Made by a program: the position numbers and the translations under genes. A model generated the notes under the pieces. That model saw only the letters and a program-made list of their open reading frames with translations, searched no databases and had not been told where the DNA came from. Shown here one piece after another: positions 1 to 11,754 of a stretch of 64,000 bases of DNA; positions within the stretch are counted from its first letter, which is position 1, and each line of letters opens with the position of its first letter. Source of the stretch: Phycomyces nitens (lineage: Eukaryota > Mucoromycota > Mucoromycetes > Mucorales > Phycomycetaceae); contig JAHRBC010000004.1 in assembly GCA_022702545.1 (NCBI GenBank), positions 5,486,001 through 5,550,000 on the forward strand, written 5' to 3'.

Positions 1-472
1 TATTTTTGGGGCTCAGTTCTCAGCTACATTTGATGCCATGTCCTCAGCTCAAATATGCGAACAATACGAACAATTGGAGCAAGCCAAGATGATGATTACT
101 CGCAAACTATCCGAGTTGCAACAGCAGCAGCAACACCATCTGCAACAGAAGCAGCAGCAAATACAGCAGCAACAGCAGCAACTACAGCACCAGCACCAGC
201 TCCAAATACAAAAGCAACAACAGCTACAGCACCAAGTACAGCAGCAGCAGCAAGCTCAACAGCAACAGAAGCAAGCTCAACAACAGCAACAAGCTCAACA
301 GCAGCAACAGCAGCAGCAAGCTCAACATCAGCAGCAGCAGCAGCAGCAGCACGCTCAACAACAACAACAACAGCAGCAGCAAGTTCAACAACAACAACAG
401 GCTCAACAGCAGCAGCAAGCTCAACAGCAGCAGCAACACCAGCAGCAGCAAGCTCAACAACAACACCAGCAA

Positions 473-504
<32 letters not shown>

Positions 505-1877
505 ACAAAACCTACAACAACAAACCCACCACCAACCCCACCACCATCGCCAACAACAACAACAGCAATTGCAAAGTCATCTTCAGGATAATAACAGGCA
601 GTCGAAATTCGATCAGACACAATCGTCATTTATAAGACATAGCCCTTCAAAGCTATCAATTTCGACAAAAAACGATATTGCTATTGACCAGCAGCAGGCT
701 ACGTTTTCACAAACTGTTCAACTTCCTCAAAGTTACACTAAAGGTATGCTTTAATATGGACTTGTCAGAATCACTCTTATTTAACCCCTGGCGTTATTTT
801 TCCTTTTTGTATGTGTATCTAGCCACCACAAGTCCTACCACAATGGCTTATACAATGCAAAACTTCCAGGCAGCCGTGGTTCCTGAGAAACAGAGTCGAT
901 TGGAGCCCGTTACCCCAGCATCTTTGATGAATATGAAGATTCAGTCGCTTAATCTGCCTCCAAAACGTCTGGCAAATGCAAATCAGCCGCCTGCATTTTC
1001 ACCTATTCTCACATCTCAGATAGAGCCAGTCGTCCCATTGTCACACTCACTCTCAGATAGTTCGACCCAGAGCCTTGTCCTCACTCCTACAGACGTAAAG
1101 GCACCACGTTCCTTTTCAGCAAAAACTAGAGGGACCAAAGCAAATTATGTGGGCCACAAGAAAGTCGCATCAACACATGCTTCAGATGCTGCACCCAGAC
1201 CTGTGTCCAAAAAGCAGCGCCGAGAATCCACGCTTACTCACACAGATACCAAATCCCTGATCGCTCCTTCACCACGTGCACTCAAGCCACTCTTACTTAG
1301 TCCTACCCTCACGGCTGGCCTGGAGTCGAGTCCGACCCGGTTGAATGCCGAGCGTATATTGGCTACTCGATCAAATTACCAGAACCTAATGGAGGGTAAG
1401 GCGGCCGCACTTGGTATTGCATTTATGCCTCACATCAAGAGTGGCATCGAAGTCCGCCGGACAGCCCACAAGGCCGCTGAGCAGAAGCGTCGCGACTCTC
1501 TCAAAGAATGGTTCGAGCGTCTTCGTCGCGAGGTCGAGGATGGCTATGTAAAAAAGAAGTCCGGATTGGCCTCGATTGTGATCCGGGAACAGGAAAGAGA
1601 GGCCAGAGGAGAGATTGAGGATACGAATGGAGAGAGCTCAAAGGCAAGACAGAGCAGTGCTGATGAAGCCGATAATTCTGAAGGCACAGACGAGTCTGAC
1701 GCCGTATTAAAACCATTGTCAAAAGTCCTCTTGCTACGCTATGCCTATGAATACATCTCGACACTCAAGACCAGTGTCTCAAACAGAGACCTGCGTATAC
1801 TAGAACTAGAGGAAGAGAATGCCAAGCTTCGACAGGGAACATCCTCCAAGGAATCCTCTCCCTCAGAATCCCCTTAA
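1..1877 (+). CDS. Poly-Q bHLH transcription factor, 5' partial
   Basis: The reading frame is open from base 2 upstream of the ATG at 38, so the gene probably starts before the window. Exon 1 runs to 743; a GT-AG intron (744-822) joins in phase 1 to exon 2 (823-1877), giving at least 598 residues. The N-terminal third is a Gln tract broken by Ala and His, encoded by CAG/CAA at about 118-520. A linker rich in Ser/Pro/Lys follows. Near the C-terminus is a basic helix-loop-helix: basic part with HKAAEQKRR, helix 1 with LKEWFERLRREV, a long acidic loop (EDTNGESS...) and helix 2 with KVLLLRYAYEYI, then a short leucine-rich coiled coil (LRILELEEENAKL). The H-E-R pattern of the basic region is that of E-box binders. 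It is presumably a nuclear DNA-binding regulator; the target is unknown. Confidence 0.8.
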
Positions 1878-2636
1878 GCCATATACATATACACATATAT
1901 ATATACATGTATATATATGTGTGTATACATGTCGTTCAACCACTTGCCCTTGATTCCCTATATTGCTTTTTTCTTATTATTATTATTATTATTATTATTA
2001 TTTTCTTATATAGTTTATATGCACTTTTCTAAATATGCTTCATCTTCTTTATGTATCTATATACATACCTATATATATGCCTTTCAATGTCTATTCCTTT
2101 CATCACTATGCCTTTTATATATATATAAACACTCTCTTTCTTTTTCTTATCGTACTGTATCATTATTAAATATCCTTTTTGTATAAACTATAACTAAATA
2201 TTATATATTATATTATACTATATGAATCCTTTTTATTCGGTGACGTGAATTATTTATATTTGAGCTGCTAGGGTACTTGTCGATAACAAAAAGTAAATCT
2301 GTCTCTGTCTCTGTCTCTCTCTCTTTAATTAAAATCACAAAAGATCAATTGATAATCATTTTATATTATATTATATGTATAACATAATATTAAAATTACC
2401 ACAAATGGCAACTAGATAAACTATGATGCGTATTCATATCTGTAATTTTTGCAATCCTCATATTCTACCAATTACAAATCTCACCCAACTCTCATGCACA
2501 ATATTCTATACTACGAAAATTCAATTGCCGCACTAGTGGCTGGTAAAAAAATAAATAAAAATAAAAAAAAGTGGCATTTGTATGAAAATACAAGAGAGCG
2601 GATAATTATTGCCCTCATCTTTTACCATTGTTCCTC
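1878..2636. other. Intergenic, AT-rich with TTA triplet repeat
   Basis: There is no supported gene between the bHLH gene and DUG2. The stretch holds TATA/CATA alternating sequence just after the bHLH stop, a perfect TTA/ATT triplet run at about 1973-2003, and a CTCTGT-type run at about 2299-2326. Short ORFs here are low-complexity translations of the repeats. It presumably contains the bHLH 3' UTR and the DUG2 promoter. Confidence 0.6.
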
Positions 2637-5600
2637 ATGGACTTTCAACATGGAGCAGAAAGTCCCTCTATAGGTAAAATACTATTATAAATATACAACA
2701 TTTTATAATCTTGAAGAGCATCCCAGATGCCTTGAGTAATTCATGTATCAAACAAAAAAATATACATACATACATATATATATAAAGAATATAGGAATAT
2801 CAATATAAAGCACAAGAATAATAGTAATAATCATCATCATCATCATCATCATCATCATAATATTCATATAATAATAATAATAAAATTGGGATTTCATTTC
2901 CACTCTCTCTTTTTTTTTTCCCTTTTCCTTTTGGTTTGAATTCCACAGGCAACATTTCCAAACTCAATGGAACAAAGCCTCTTTATCCTACACGATGCGT
3001 ACACACCATTTCCCAAGAAGACGAGAATTCAGTCTTGTCCCTCGCAGCTAGCCAACGATACCTTTTTAGTGGGAGCCAGAGTTCAAAGATCCACGTAAAC
3101 ACCAATAAGCCAAGCCAAAATATCCAGCAACTCTTGTTAATATTTCATTTCCATTTACTGTTCTTTCTTTTATTAGGTATGGGATCTACAGAACTTTACC
3201 TTGGTAGCCATTCTAGAGGGCCACCGAGGAAGTGTATTGGGATTATCAATCTCTAAAGATCAAAAATGGCTGTTCAGCTGCTCTGGTAATAGATGATAAT
3301 AATCGATTCTTAAAGAGCATTATTAAATCAATTGATCAATTTTCATAGGCGATGGCACCATTAGGGTAAATAATGATAAGATTGGCCCAAATGTGTTTCT
3401 TGTTAGTAACCAGCTCACTAGGTCTGGGATACTGGTACACTCAAATGCACCTATTCCATAGTCTCTTGTCATGATGTAGGCGACGTATTTTCAATTGTGT
3501 ATTCGGAAAAGTCCAACACATTATTCTTTGGAAGCCAGAACACCAGCATTCAGGTAGCCAGCCATTTGAATACTCTCTCTAGCATGGGTTCTTTAATATC
3601 AATTGTTTCCAATAGTGGTACAGTTTTGATGACCCACAGACCCGTGGATCAACTACAGGAGTACCTATCCTTCCAATCACTCCACGAAACAGTCAGAAAT
3701 TGAAATTCTTTGAAGGTTCAGGAATGCTCAAAGATGAGAATCTAGACAACTTTGATAAAGATGTTATAAAGTGTGTCGTACGTGAAAAGAACGTTCACTT
3801 GAATGCCCACGATGGTTATGTGTACTGTCTATTGTATTCTACAGAAGTACCCAATATTGATGGAGAGGTTATAATCAGTGGTAAAGTATTATGCCCAAAT
3901 CATTATTCTATAATGTAGAGTATTGATCAGTTTAATTAGGATCCGGAGACGGAGATGTCAAGGTAGACGACAGATTGGGTCCAACAGTATACCCAGATTA
4001 ATCTTGATTTATTTAGATTTGGGTCATTGCAGAAGGCACACTCAAGTATTTGCACACCTTGGCAGGAAACTCTGACAAGGGTGTTCTTAGTTTGGCACTC
4101 TCTGAAGACGGCTACTTATTTTGCGGTGTACAAGGAGGCGATGTTCAGGAAAGTGGACTGGGTAGCTGAACAAGTAAAATATCAATGTACTTATGCTATA
4201 AAACAATAGATCTGGGATTTGGAAACTGTAAGTAGCCTTGCTACAGAAAATATTGAAAAATGGCTTTATTTTCTAAAGGGTTTATCTAGTACCAAATGAT
4301 TCGTTCGGTCATGGCACACTCTGTAAGTAATATTCAATAAACCACAAGCGAAATAAAGTGGGCCTAGCATCATTAAATATATTAACCAATGTGCTCTGGT
4401 TAAAGGATGATGTGCTTGCTGTAGCATTAAAAGGACCTGGCCTTGTGAGTGCATCTGCAGATGGAACCATAAAGGTAACGTTGAATTAAATATTGCCACA
4501 GACAACTAAGCGTTAATATTAATTGTATTTTATATTACTTTTGAGCCAGATATGGAGCCAAGGATTTGAATTTAGAGAATCGTTGGATGAGCACAGTGGT
4601 GCCGTGCTTGCCTTGACAACTACAGGAAACTATCTGATTACTGGAAGCAGTGACCATGCAATAAAGGTAATGGCTGTTTGGTAAAATACTGGACCCTATT
4701 ATTTTTATTGATTTTCTTGACATCTGTTTCACAATAGTTTTGGGATTTACCCTCTGCTGTGACTAGTCAAGAACCATTTAGACGCAACAGCATTGTCAAA
4801 GAAACACCTTCAAACGGTAAGATTGATACGCGTGTGCTTGTTTGGATACTTATCTTTGGCTAGATACATTTCTCTATGTCCTCGAGAAATGGGTGGCTAT
4901 GCGTACGGTGGGTGGAAATCCCAAATATATGGAAGAGTGTCGTAGAGGCGCACGCTTCTTAAAGAACGTACTTCAACAACTCGGTGCAGTTAGTCGAATG
5001 GTGAGCCTTTTTTCTTTATAGTCAATCGAGATCAACCATTAACAAACTCTCAAAAAAAACCCTCCCAAAGATACCTGGAGAATGTGGCAGAAATCCACTG
5101 GTGTATGGAAAGTTTACGGGCAAATCATCCTCAGATCCAGCAAAGAAGACTCCTACTGTATTGATATATGGCCACTATGACGTTATTTCAGCAGAAGATG
5201 AAAAACAAGAGTGGAACAGTGACCCATTTAAACTCACGGGAAAGAATGGCTATCTCTATGGAAGAGGAACAAGTGACAACAAGGTAATTAATCAAAGATT
5301 ATAAAAACTCTTAATTGACATTTGTGTGGGGTTCTAGGGTCCTATTCTTGCTTGTATTTTTGCCGTAAACGAATTGCTCAACGAAGGCTTACTTGATGTC
5401 AATGTCATATTTTTGATTGAAGGAGAAGAAGAGAGTGGCAGTGTAGGGTTCTTTGAGGGTGTCAATAAGCACAAGGTAAAAGAAAAAAAAAGCACAATAT
5501 ACTTGTTGTAGGCCAAAGAAAAAGTCACTCACACTTGTTTATACTAGGAACTATTCACTGACGTTGACATGATCTTGTTAAGGTGAGGATGTGTGATCAG

Positions 5601-6898
5601 ATAAAGATGAGCATAGACAAGAAAACTTATATTTCTACTGCAAAAAAAGCAACTCTTATTGGCTAGGTGAAGATGTGCCATGCCTTACTTATGGTTTGAG
5701 AGGTGTAATCCACGCTTCTGTCACGGTAATTAATTGATGAACACACACGTATCATGGATTGACTAACTTTATATCTACTTGCAAAGGTATCCAATGCTAG
5801 AGCTGACATGCATTCTGGTGTTGAGGGTGGAGCAATATCAGAACCTCTTATTGACTTGATTCATGTCCTTGGAAAACTTGTAGACAGTGACAAGAAAGTA
5901 CTTATTCCAGGTAATATTAACAAAAGGCCTAGTAGATCTTTTAATAACACTACTGTTTTCATAAATAGGTTTCTATGAAAATGTTCGGCCCGTTACTGTT
6001 ACAGAAGAGCTTCTTTATGACCCCATTATAAAATGGATGCAAACGTAGGTATTGCAGATTGAAGAGCAAATTTCTAACATCAATGTCAATGTCAGCTCCA
6101 AGGCATCGCAATCCAGTACAAGGGCTCAGCATTCTTATCTTGCTTCTCCCACACTCTCTGGAACTCCAAAACGTACCGAGAATGATGATAGCTCTTCATT
6201 GATAAACGAGCCTGCCATGGATTCCGAGAAACTTAAATATGACTTGATGGCACGATGGAGATACCCAACCTTCACAGTCCACAAGATTGATGTATCCATC
6301 AACAACCCTACTATTATTCCACGTAGTGCAACTGCCATTGTTAGCATGCGCATAGTTCCCGATCAATCTATTACTGAGATCTGTGAACAGTTCAAGAACC
6401 ACGTACGAAATGCATTTGAAGACAATTTGTCTGAAAATAATATTTCGGTAAGCTAGTCATTGCAATTCTTTTTTTTTGCTTACTACTTTACTTTGTGGTA
6501 TAGATTGATATCCAAAGTGCATCCGAGTATTGGCTAGGAAATCCTCAGAGCGAATATTTCAAGGCAGTGGAGAACGCCATTGAAGAAGAGTGGAACGTGA
6601 AGCCATTGTATATTCGAGAAGGTGGGTCGATTCCTGCTGTAAGATGGCTCGAAAAGTTTTGTAATGCTCCGGCAGTACACCTTCCTATGGGACAGGTAAA
6701 TATGTTTGCCGTGTTTGCCGTGTTTGACGTGCACTTTACTCTTTTACTAACACTCTGCTACCCAATTAAATCATAAAGGCGTCCGATCAGGCTCATCTTC
6801 ACAATGAGCGCATTCGATTGCGAAATATCCATGCGGGTAGAAGAATTGTTAAAAGGCTGTTGCAAACACTTCCTGTACTTGTTCACAAAGAACAGTAA
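2637..6898 (+). CDS. DUG2: DUG2-type WD40 / M20 metallopeptidase (glutathione degradation)
   Basis: I resolved 23 exons: 2637-2673, 2949-3094, 3177-3285, 3349-3365, 3422-3553, 3640-3880, 3940-3962, 4017-4148, 4210-4227, 4290-4322, 4406-4474, 4550-4666, 4738-4816, 4864-5000, 5071-5283, 5338-5475, 5548-5582, 5650-5725, 5787-5910, 5969-6044, 6096-6447, 6504-6695, 6779-6898. They sum to 871 residues; yeast Dug2 is about 880. The N-terminal half is WD40 repeats (VWDLQNF, IWDLET, FWDLPSA). The C-terminal half is peptidase family M20 with metal ligands in YGHYDVIS, SDNKGP and EGEEESGS, and the REGGSIPAVR motif. In yeast Dug2 works with Dug3 as a glutamine-amidotransferase-like complex that removes glutamate from glutathione in the cytosol. 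The first exon is inferred by phase. The intron at 4149 has a GA instead of GT donor. Confidence 0.9.
2829..2858. repeat. ATC/ATG triplet microsatellite in DUG2 intron 1
   Basis: About ten perfect ATC units lie inside the proposed 275-nt first intron of DUG2, followed by ATA-rich sequence. The intron is much longer than the 50-100 nt usual in this window, and the excess is repeat DNA. Confidence 0.8.
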
Positions 6899-7488
6899 TT
6901 TTTTTAAATTGAATCTGAATACTCTATATGCTCTTTGGATTATAATCTAGTACTTTTTGGACACCAAGAGCTGTATTATATAACTATTCTTTATCTTGAC
7001 AGTTTATACTTGATCTAAATGTTTATTTTATTACAAAAAAATTCTAGATTAATAAGTTTTTGATAGAGAAAAAGAAGCAATTAAAGTATTAAAGACATGA
7101 ACCTTTAGATTGTTAAAATAAATTACTGTAATGTTGTTATTTTGCTACGTTGTGCCTTGCCATAAACAAATCCTCTTTAGAATACATCTTGTAGACCAAC
7201 CATGATTTTAGATAGAGAGTTCTGTGACTGTGTTTGTGCGTCATTTTTGGAAATAGCCATACTTTTTTGGTTTACACACACAGAGACACACACACACATA
7301 CAGATTTGCAGCCAAATTCGACAGGAGGTCAACGAATAATTCCCAAAAATAAAGGCCAAACTTTCTCTCTCTCTCTCTCTCTCTCTTTCATTCTTTTTTT
7401 TTATACATTTAAAAAAATCTTTATTTAGTTTGGATTCCCTTCTCCCCTTACCTTTTTGTCATCCCAAGCATCATTGAAATCGAACAAC
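6899..7488. other. Intergenic; CT-rich leader ahead of SF3B2
   Basis: No gene seen. There is a CACACA tract at about 7277-7300 and a CT dinucleotide tract at about 7364-7387. The latter sits about 100 nt upstream of the SF3B2 start and is probably promoter or 5' UTR; pyrimidine-rich leaders are common upstream of fungal housekeeping genes. Confidence 0.5.
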
Positions 7489-10087
7489 ATGGTTGCTGCT
7501 GTCACCAAGGAGAGCACACAGGAGACAATTTCCACAAACGATAATAATCATGGTTCGGATTCTCAATCAGCCAAATCCGACGCGAAAAGAAAGGATCTCA
7601 AGTTGAGAAAGCGAAACAAAAAGAAGAGTCGAAAACAACGTGAAGAAGAAGAAGCCAAAAGAAAGGCTGTAAGTAAACATGAATTATTATCATTGGAAAA
7701 GAGATGGGTCATACGCGTGTATATATACATACATACATACACCATACAACTACCTTGTAAAGAAAAGAAGAAGAAAAAGGGAATAGGAAGAAATAATACG
7801 AAATCTTTATGGATTGATGCGCAGATTCGAGATGATTTATAGCAGGCTTATTCTTTGTTGGATCAAAAAAAAAAAGAGAGACCAAATGAACTGATCAAAC
7901 TTTAATGAACAACATAGACCCTTCAACAGATCCAACCCAAGGAAGAATCATTAGACGATGTAGAGATCGAGTACGTTGTCCAGCCTGTTGACTATTCCGA
8001 GCTGAGAAACATGTCAGGAATGGACAATGTCGATGATGATGTATTGCAACATTTGAGTGATGTGTTTAAGCATTTCCAGACTGGCAAGGAAGATGAAGAC
8101 GAGGTAAACAGCCTCTTTATTTTCGAGAAAATACGTACACGATCCATTGTAGTCTGTGACAAGGTCTTGCACTTGAAACCGGTTGTTGATATATTATTTG
8201 TGTTGCCCTTGCACATTTAGGAAGGATTGGCAGAGGTTTCCAAGCCAGAGTATGATGAAGGCATCAAGGGAGAAGACGATGAAGATGATGAAGAAAAGGC
8301 AGAAAAAGCAGAAAAAGACGCTGAACAGGCACTGTCAAAAAAGAAGATGAAGAAGATGCAGCGTCTGACTGTAGCCGAACTTAAACAGTTGGTCAAGAAG
8401 CCAGAGGCAGTCGAGGTACCGTTCAAAGCATTTATTTTGTGTCTTTGTAAACTAAATATTATTTTTATACATTGTAAAGTGGTGGGATGTTACAGCATCT
8501 GATCCAAAGCTATTGGTGAACCTAAAGGCTTATCGTAACACTGTGCCCGTGCCTGCACACTGGAGTCAGAAGCGAAAGTACCTTCAGGGAAAACGTGGTA
8601 TTGAAAAGCCACCATGGGAACTTCCTGGTAAGAGATTGTAGATAATGAAGGCCATGAAAAACACAAATACTTACTGTAAACTGTGCCTAACTAGACTTCA
8701 TCAAGGATACTGGTATTATGGAGATGCGTGAGGCAGTCAAGGAGAAGGAAGACGCAGCAAAGCTAAAGAGCAAGATGAGAGAACGTGTTGCTCCCAAGAT
8801 GGGCAAATTGGATATCGATTATCAGAAACTTCACGATGCTTTCTTCAGATTCCAGACCAAGCCAAAGCTATCTCTTCACGGTGAACTGTTAGTATCAATG
8901 ATGTGTATTTTAAATGAGAATTTTGTCCTCATGTACGTGTTTGTATTGATTAGTTACTATGAAGGAAAGGAATTCGAAACAAAGCTTAAAGAGAAAAAGC
9001 CTGGACAGCTCTCTGAAGAGCTCAAGACAGCATTGAACATGCCTCCTCTCGCACCGCCACCATGGTTGATTAACATGCAAAGATATGGTCCACCACCAAG
9101 TTACCCCAGTCTAAAGATTGCTGGTCTTAATGCACCGATTCCAGAAGGTGGCCAGTGGGGATACCATCCAGGAGGATGGGGAAGACCTCCAGTAGATGAA
9201 GCAAGTATTCTCAGGTTTTCATTGGTAGCAATTATTAACCATGATGATCTTTTGTATATATAGTACAATCGACCTCTTTACGGCGACGTTTTTGGTGTTA
9301 CCCAACAAGATGATTTGCCCCCAGAGGTATGTATAGCTATAAATTAAGGTAGAGTATGTACTGACCAGCTTGCTCTTTAATCACTCAGGTTGTCGAGCCA
9401 ATTGATAGAAAGCTATGGGGTGAGCTTGAATCAGATGAAGGTAATACGATGAACAAGTCAAGTATGATGGATTGGAATCAAGAAATGCTCAATATACCCT
9501 TTATAAACATAGAATTTGAAGAAGAAGAAGAAGAGGAAGAGGAAGAGGAAGAAGAGGAGGCAGGAGAGGAGGATGGTACAGAATCAACAACACAAGATGA
9601 TACAATTAAGGAGGGTCTAGAGACACCTTCTGGTATGGCATCTGTTGCTTCTGGTCTAGAGACACCAGACTTTATTGAGCTTCGAAAGGATGTCAGAAAA
9701 CAAGAGGAGGATGAGGGACCAAAACAACTGTACCAGGTCTTGCCAGAGATGCCCAAGAACATTACAGGATTTATGGGATCTCAGCACGGCTATGATCTGT
9801 CTACTGTTGATAAGCCAGTAACTGCGCCCACTACAGCTGTCCGGTCATCAAAACGCAAGATGGGTGACAATGTGGATGTGGCAATTGATCCAAGTGAATT
9901 GGAAAGTGGTTTGGATGAGTCTACAATGAGAGCCAAATATGACGCCGAAATGAGGGCCAAGCTGCCTATTGGCGCAGGTAGTGAAGACCTGTCTGATCTA
10001 TATGCTGAACATGCTAGTCGACAGGCCAAGAAGATGAAAACACAGGAAAGCAAAAAGGACTCGAAGAAGAAGGAGTTTAAGTTTTAA
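7489..10087 (+). CDS. SF3B2: Splicing factor 3b subunit 2 (SAP145/Cus1)
   Basis: Nine exons (7489-7668, 7930-8103, 8221-8415, 8480-8627, 8695-8887, 8954-9200, 9264-9326, 9389-9440, 9513-10087) give 608 residues. A Lys/Arg-rich N-terminus and acidic segment precede the DUF382 core (WWDVTASDP, VPVPAHWSQKRKYLQGKRG, KPPWELPDFI). The PSP proline-rich domain follows (ALNMPPLAPPPWLINMQRYG, PSYPSLKIAGLNAPIP, GGWGRPPVD, YNRPLYGDVFG), then a Glu-rich tract and a basic C-terminus. In the SF3b complex this protein contacts U2 snRNP near the branch site; SF3b is also part of the U11/U12 di-snRNP. The start is the first ATG after a CT-rich leader. The intron 9201-9263 has a GCAAGT donor, and only that junction keeps PVDE-YNRP in frame. 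Confidence 0.94.
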
Positions 10088-10201
10088 AAGGGTATTTATT
10101 GTATAAAAGGCCTATTTTCTCTCTTCTTTTTCTTTTTTTTTTTAAAAATAAACAAAACAATGAAAACAAGCCAAATCGTGCGTGTAAATGTGTGCTTGGG
10201 A

Positions 10202-10967
10202 TTAAAAGGCAAGATATGAAGCCATAAAAGACCCAAAGACCAATATACATATACCGATCTAGAAAAGTCATTTCACAGTTTTATAACCAGGATTGACTTA
10301 CCATTGACTTTAGTGAGAGTGATTCGATTATACTATTAATCAGTTCACCAAATATACGAGTGCCAATCTTTGCCCTACAGACAATCCATGTAAGCCATAA
10401 TTTAACAAGCAGCCTTTTCTCTTCAAACCTTCCAATCATTGTAGAATCTCGTTGCATACATGTAAAAAAGACTAGGTGAGTGAAGGGTATTAAAGAATCA
10501 AAAGGGTTTCTGGATATCTTATTTATAAAAAGGATATTGTTCCCATTGATCGCAGTAAGGTATAAGAAATGGAGCCAGATCTGGAGACGAACAGTAGTTT
10601 TCCGAATATCTTTGTCTACAAGCACCAACGATACTCTCGAGAACTTGTAATGTTAGACAGTGAAATACATGCAGCAGTACTTACATTGGACATCCTGTTC
10701 GAATCTATTACAGACTTCTTTAGATACTGTTTTATAGATTCCAAAAAGTAATGCCAATAATCCCAATAGACATGTGATGTGAAGAATGACACCAGCATAA
10801 CTAATAATGTGTGAGTGATTCGATTGAGGATCATTTGATTAGTCTAACCTGGCAAATATCAGAGGTGCATCGGGTGTAATCAAAAAGCCCAAGTTTAGTT
10901 TGGTTGGCTGTCTGGTGTCAATAATAACGGTTTCATGTTTTGTCTTTTGTCTCTTATTAGGTGACAT
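10202..10967 (-). CDS. Nuclear envelope protein Brr6/Brl1 family, with U12-type intron
   Basis: Six exons on the minus strand (10967-10849, 10800-10685, 10643-10538, 10461-10429, 10374-10302, 10258-10202) sum to 167 residues. The order is a short N-terminal segment, a transmembrane helix (HITCLLGLLALLFGIY), the perinuclear Cys domain and a second transmembrane helix at the C-terminus (ICILVFGSFMASYLAF). The domain has four cysteines in the family order (VGAC, ENYC, IPYC, EQCM), then RDSTMIGRAKI and FGELINSIIESLSLKSM. Brr6/Brl1 proteins act in nuclear pore assembly and membrane-lipid balance in organisms with closed mitosis and are absent from animals. Intron 3 (10537-10462) begins ATATCCTTTT and ends AC; no GT-AG choice restores the frame. 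The stop lies 114 bp from the SF3B2 stop on the opposite strand. Confidence 0.88.
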
Positions 10968-11754
10968 TATCAAGAAGTAGTTGGAAAAAGAGTATGGTCA
11001 TGTGATTGTTATTAGAGAGTATTTTAGACAAATTTATCCCGTCTTTTTGTTGGAAATAATCAGTGAGTTGGAAAATACCAAACTAAACTGATACACGAGT
11101 TTAGTTAAAGAGCTTTAGGTCTATCATGATAGCCAGAGCTGGCAAAAAAACACACACACCAAATCATCTGGGCTTTTTATAAGAGGCTTTTACATTATAA
11201 GCTTATTCAAGTATATCTGACATTTCAATGGAATACAGCTAAGCCAAGATTCACTATCAGAATATTCAATCTATAAGTCCAAACCAACTAGATACATTGA
11301 ACCATCGGTTTTTTTTATATTGATAATAATATATGCATTTATATATTACAAGACAAAGATAAAAATAAAGGTATTAATATATAGTAGATACCAAGAGCCT
11401 TTATTACAATTTTCACTCTATCAAGCATGCTTGCAACAAGAGCATCCAGCCCTTCAAAGTCTAATTACTCCCAAAACTTACAAGCCTTGAAGTCATTATC
11501 ATTACTAACGAACCAATTTCTCTTTTGAACCTTGATCTTTAGAGTATATCAATTACAGTCCTCTACCACAATTATTTGGTTACTTACAACTAAAGAATGT
11601 TTAAGAGTTACATCACTTTTTATTAAAACCTAATATTGTTCACAGAAAGATTATTGAGATGTAATGAACGAATGAGTGAGAGAGAGAGAGACGCTGATAG
11701 ATAAATATATTTTACCAAGATATACGGCTACTGCACTTCTTTCTAACTTTTGAA
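10968..11754. other. Intergenic, no gene seen
   Basis: AT-rich sequence upstream of the Brr6/Brl1 gene with no coding signal that I can support. It should contain the promoter of that gene on its left side and grades into transposon-derived sequence on the right. Confidence 0.5.

Noticed and set aside
55..629. ORFs in other frames and on the minus strand through the CAG/CAA tract
   Set aside because: They are poly-Thr/Ala/Ser, Val/Ala or Leu readings of the same triplet repeat; only the Gln frame continues across the intron into the bHLH domain.
4027..4209. DUG2 reading straight through from 4027 to 4209
   Set aside because: That frame is not the WD40 frame; the WD40 frame meets a stop at 4173, so an intron is required here despite the odd donor.
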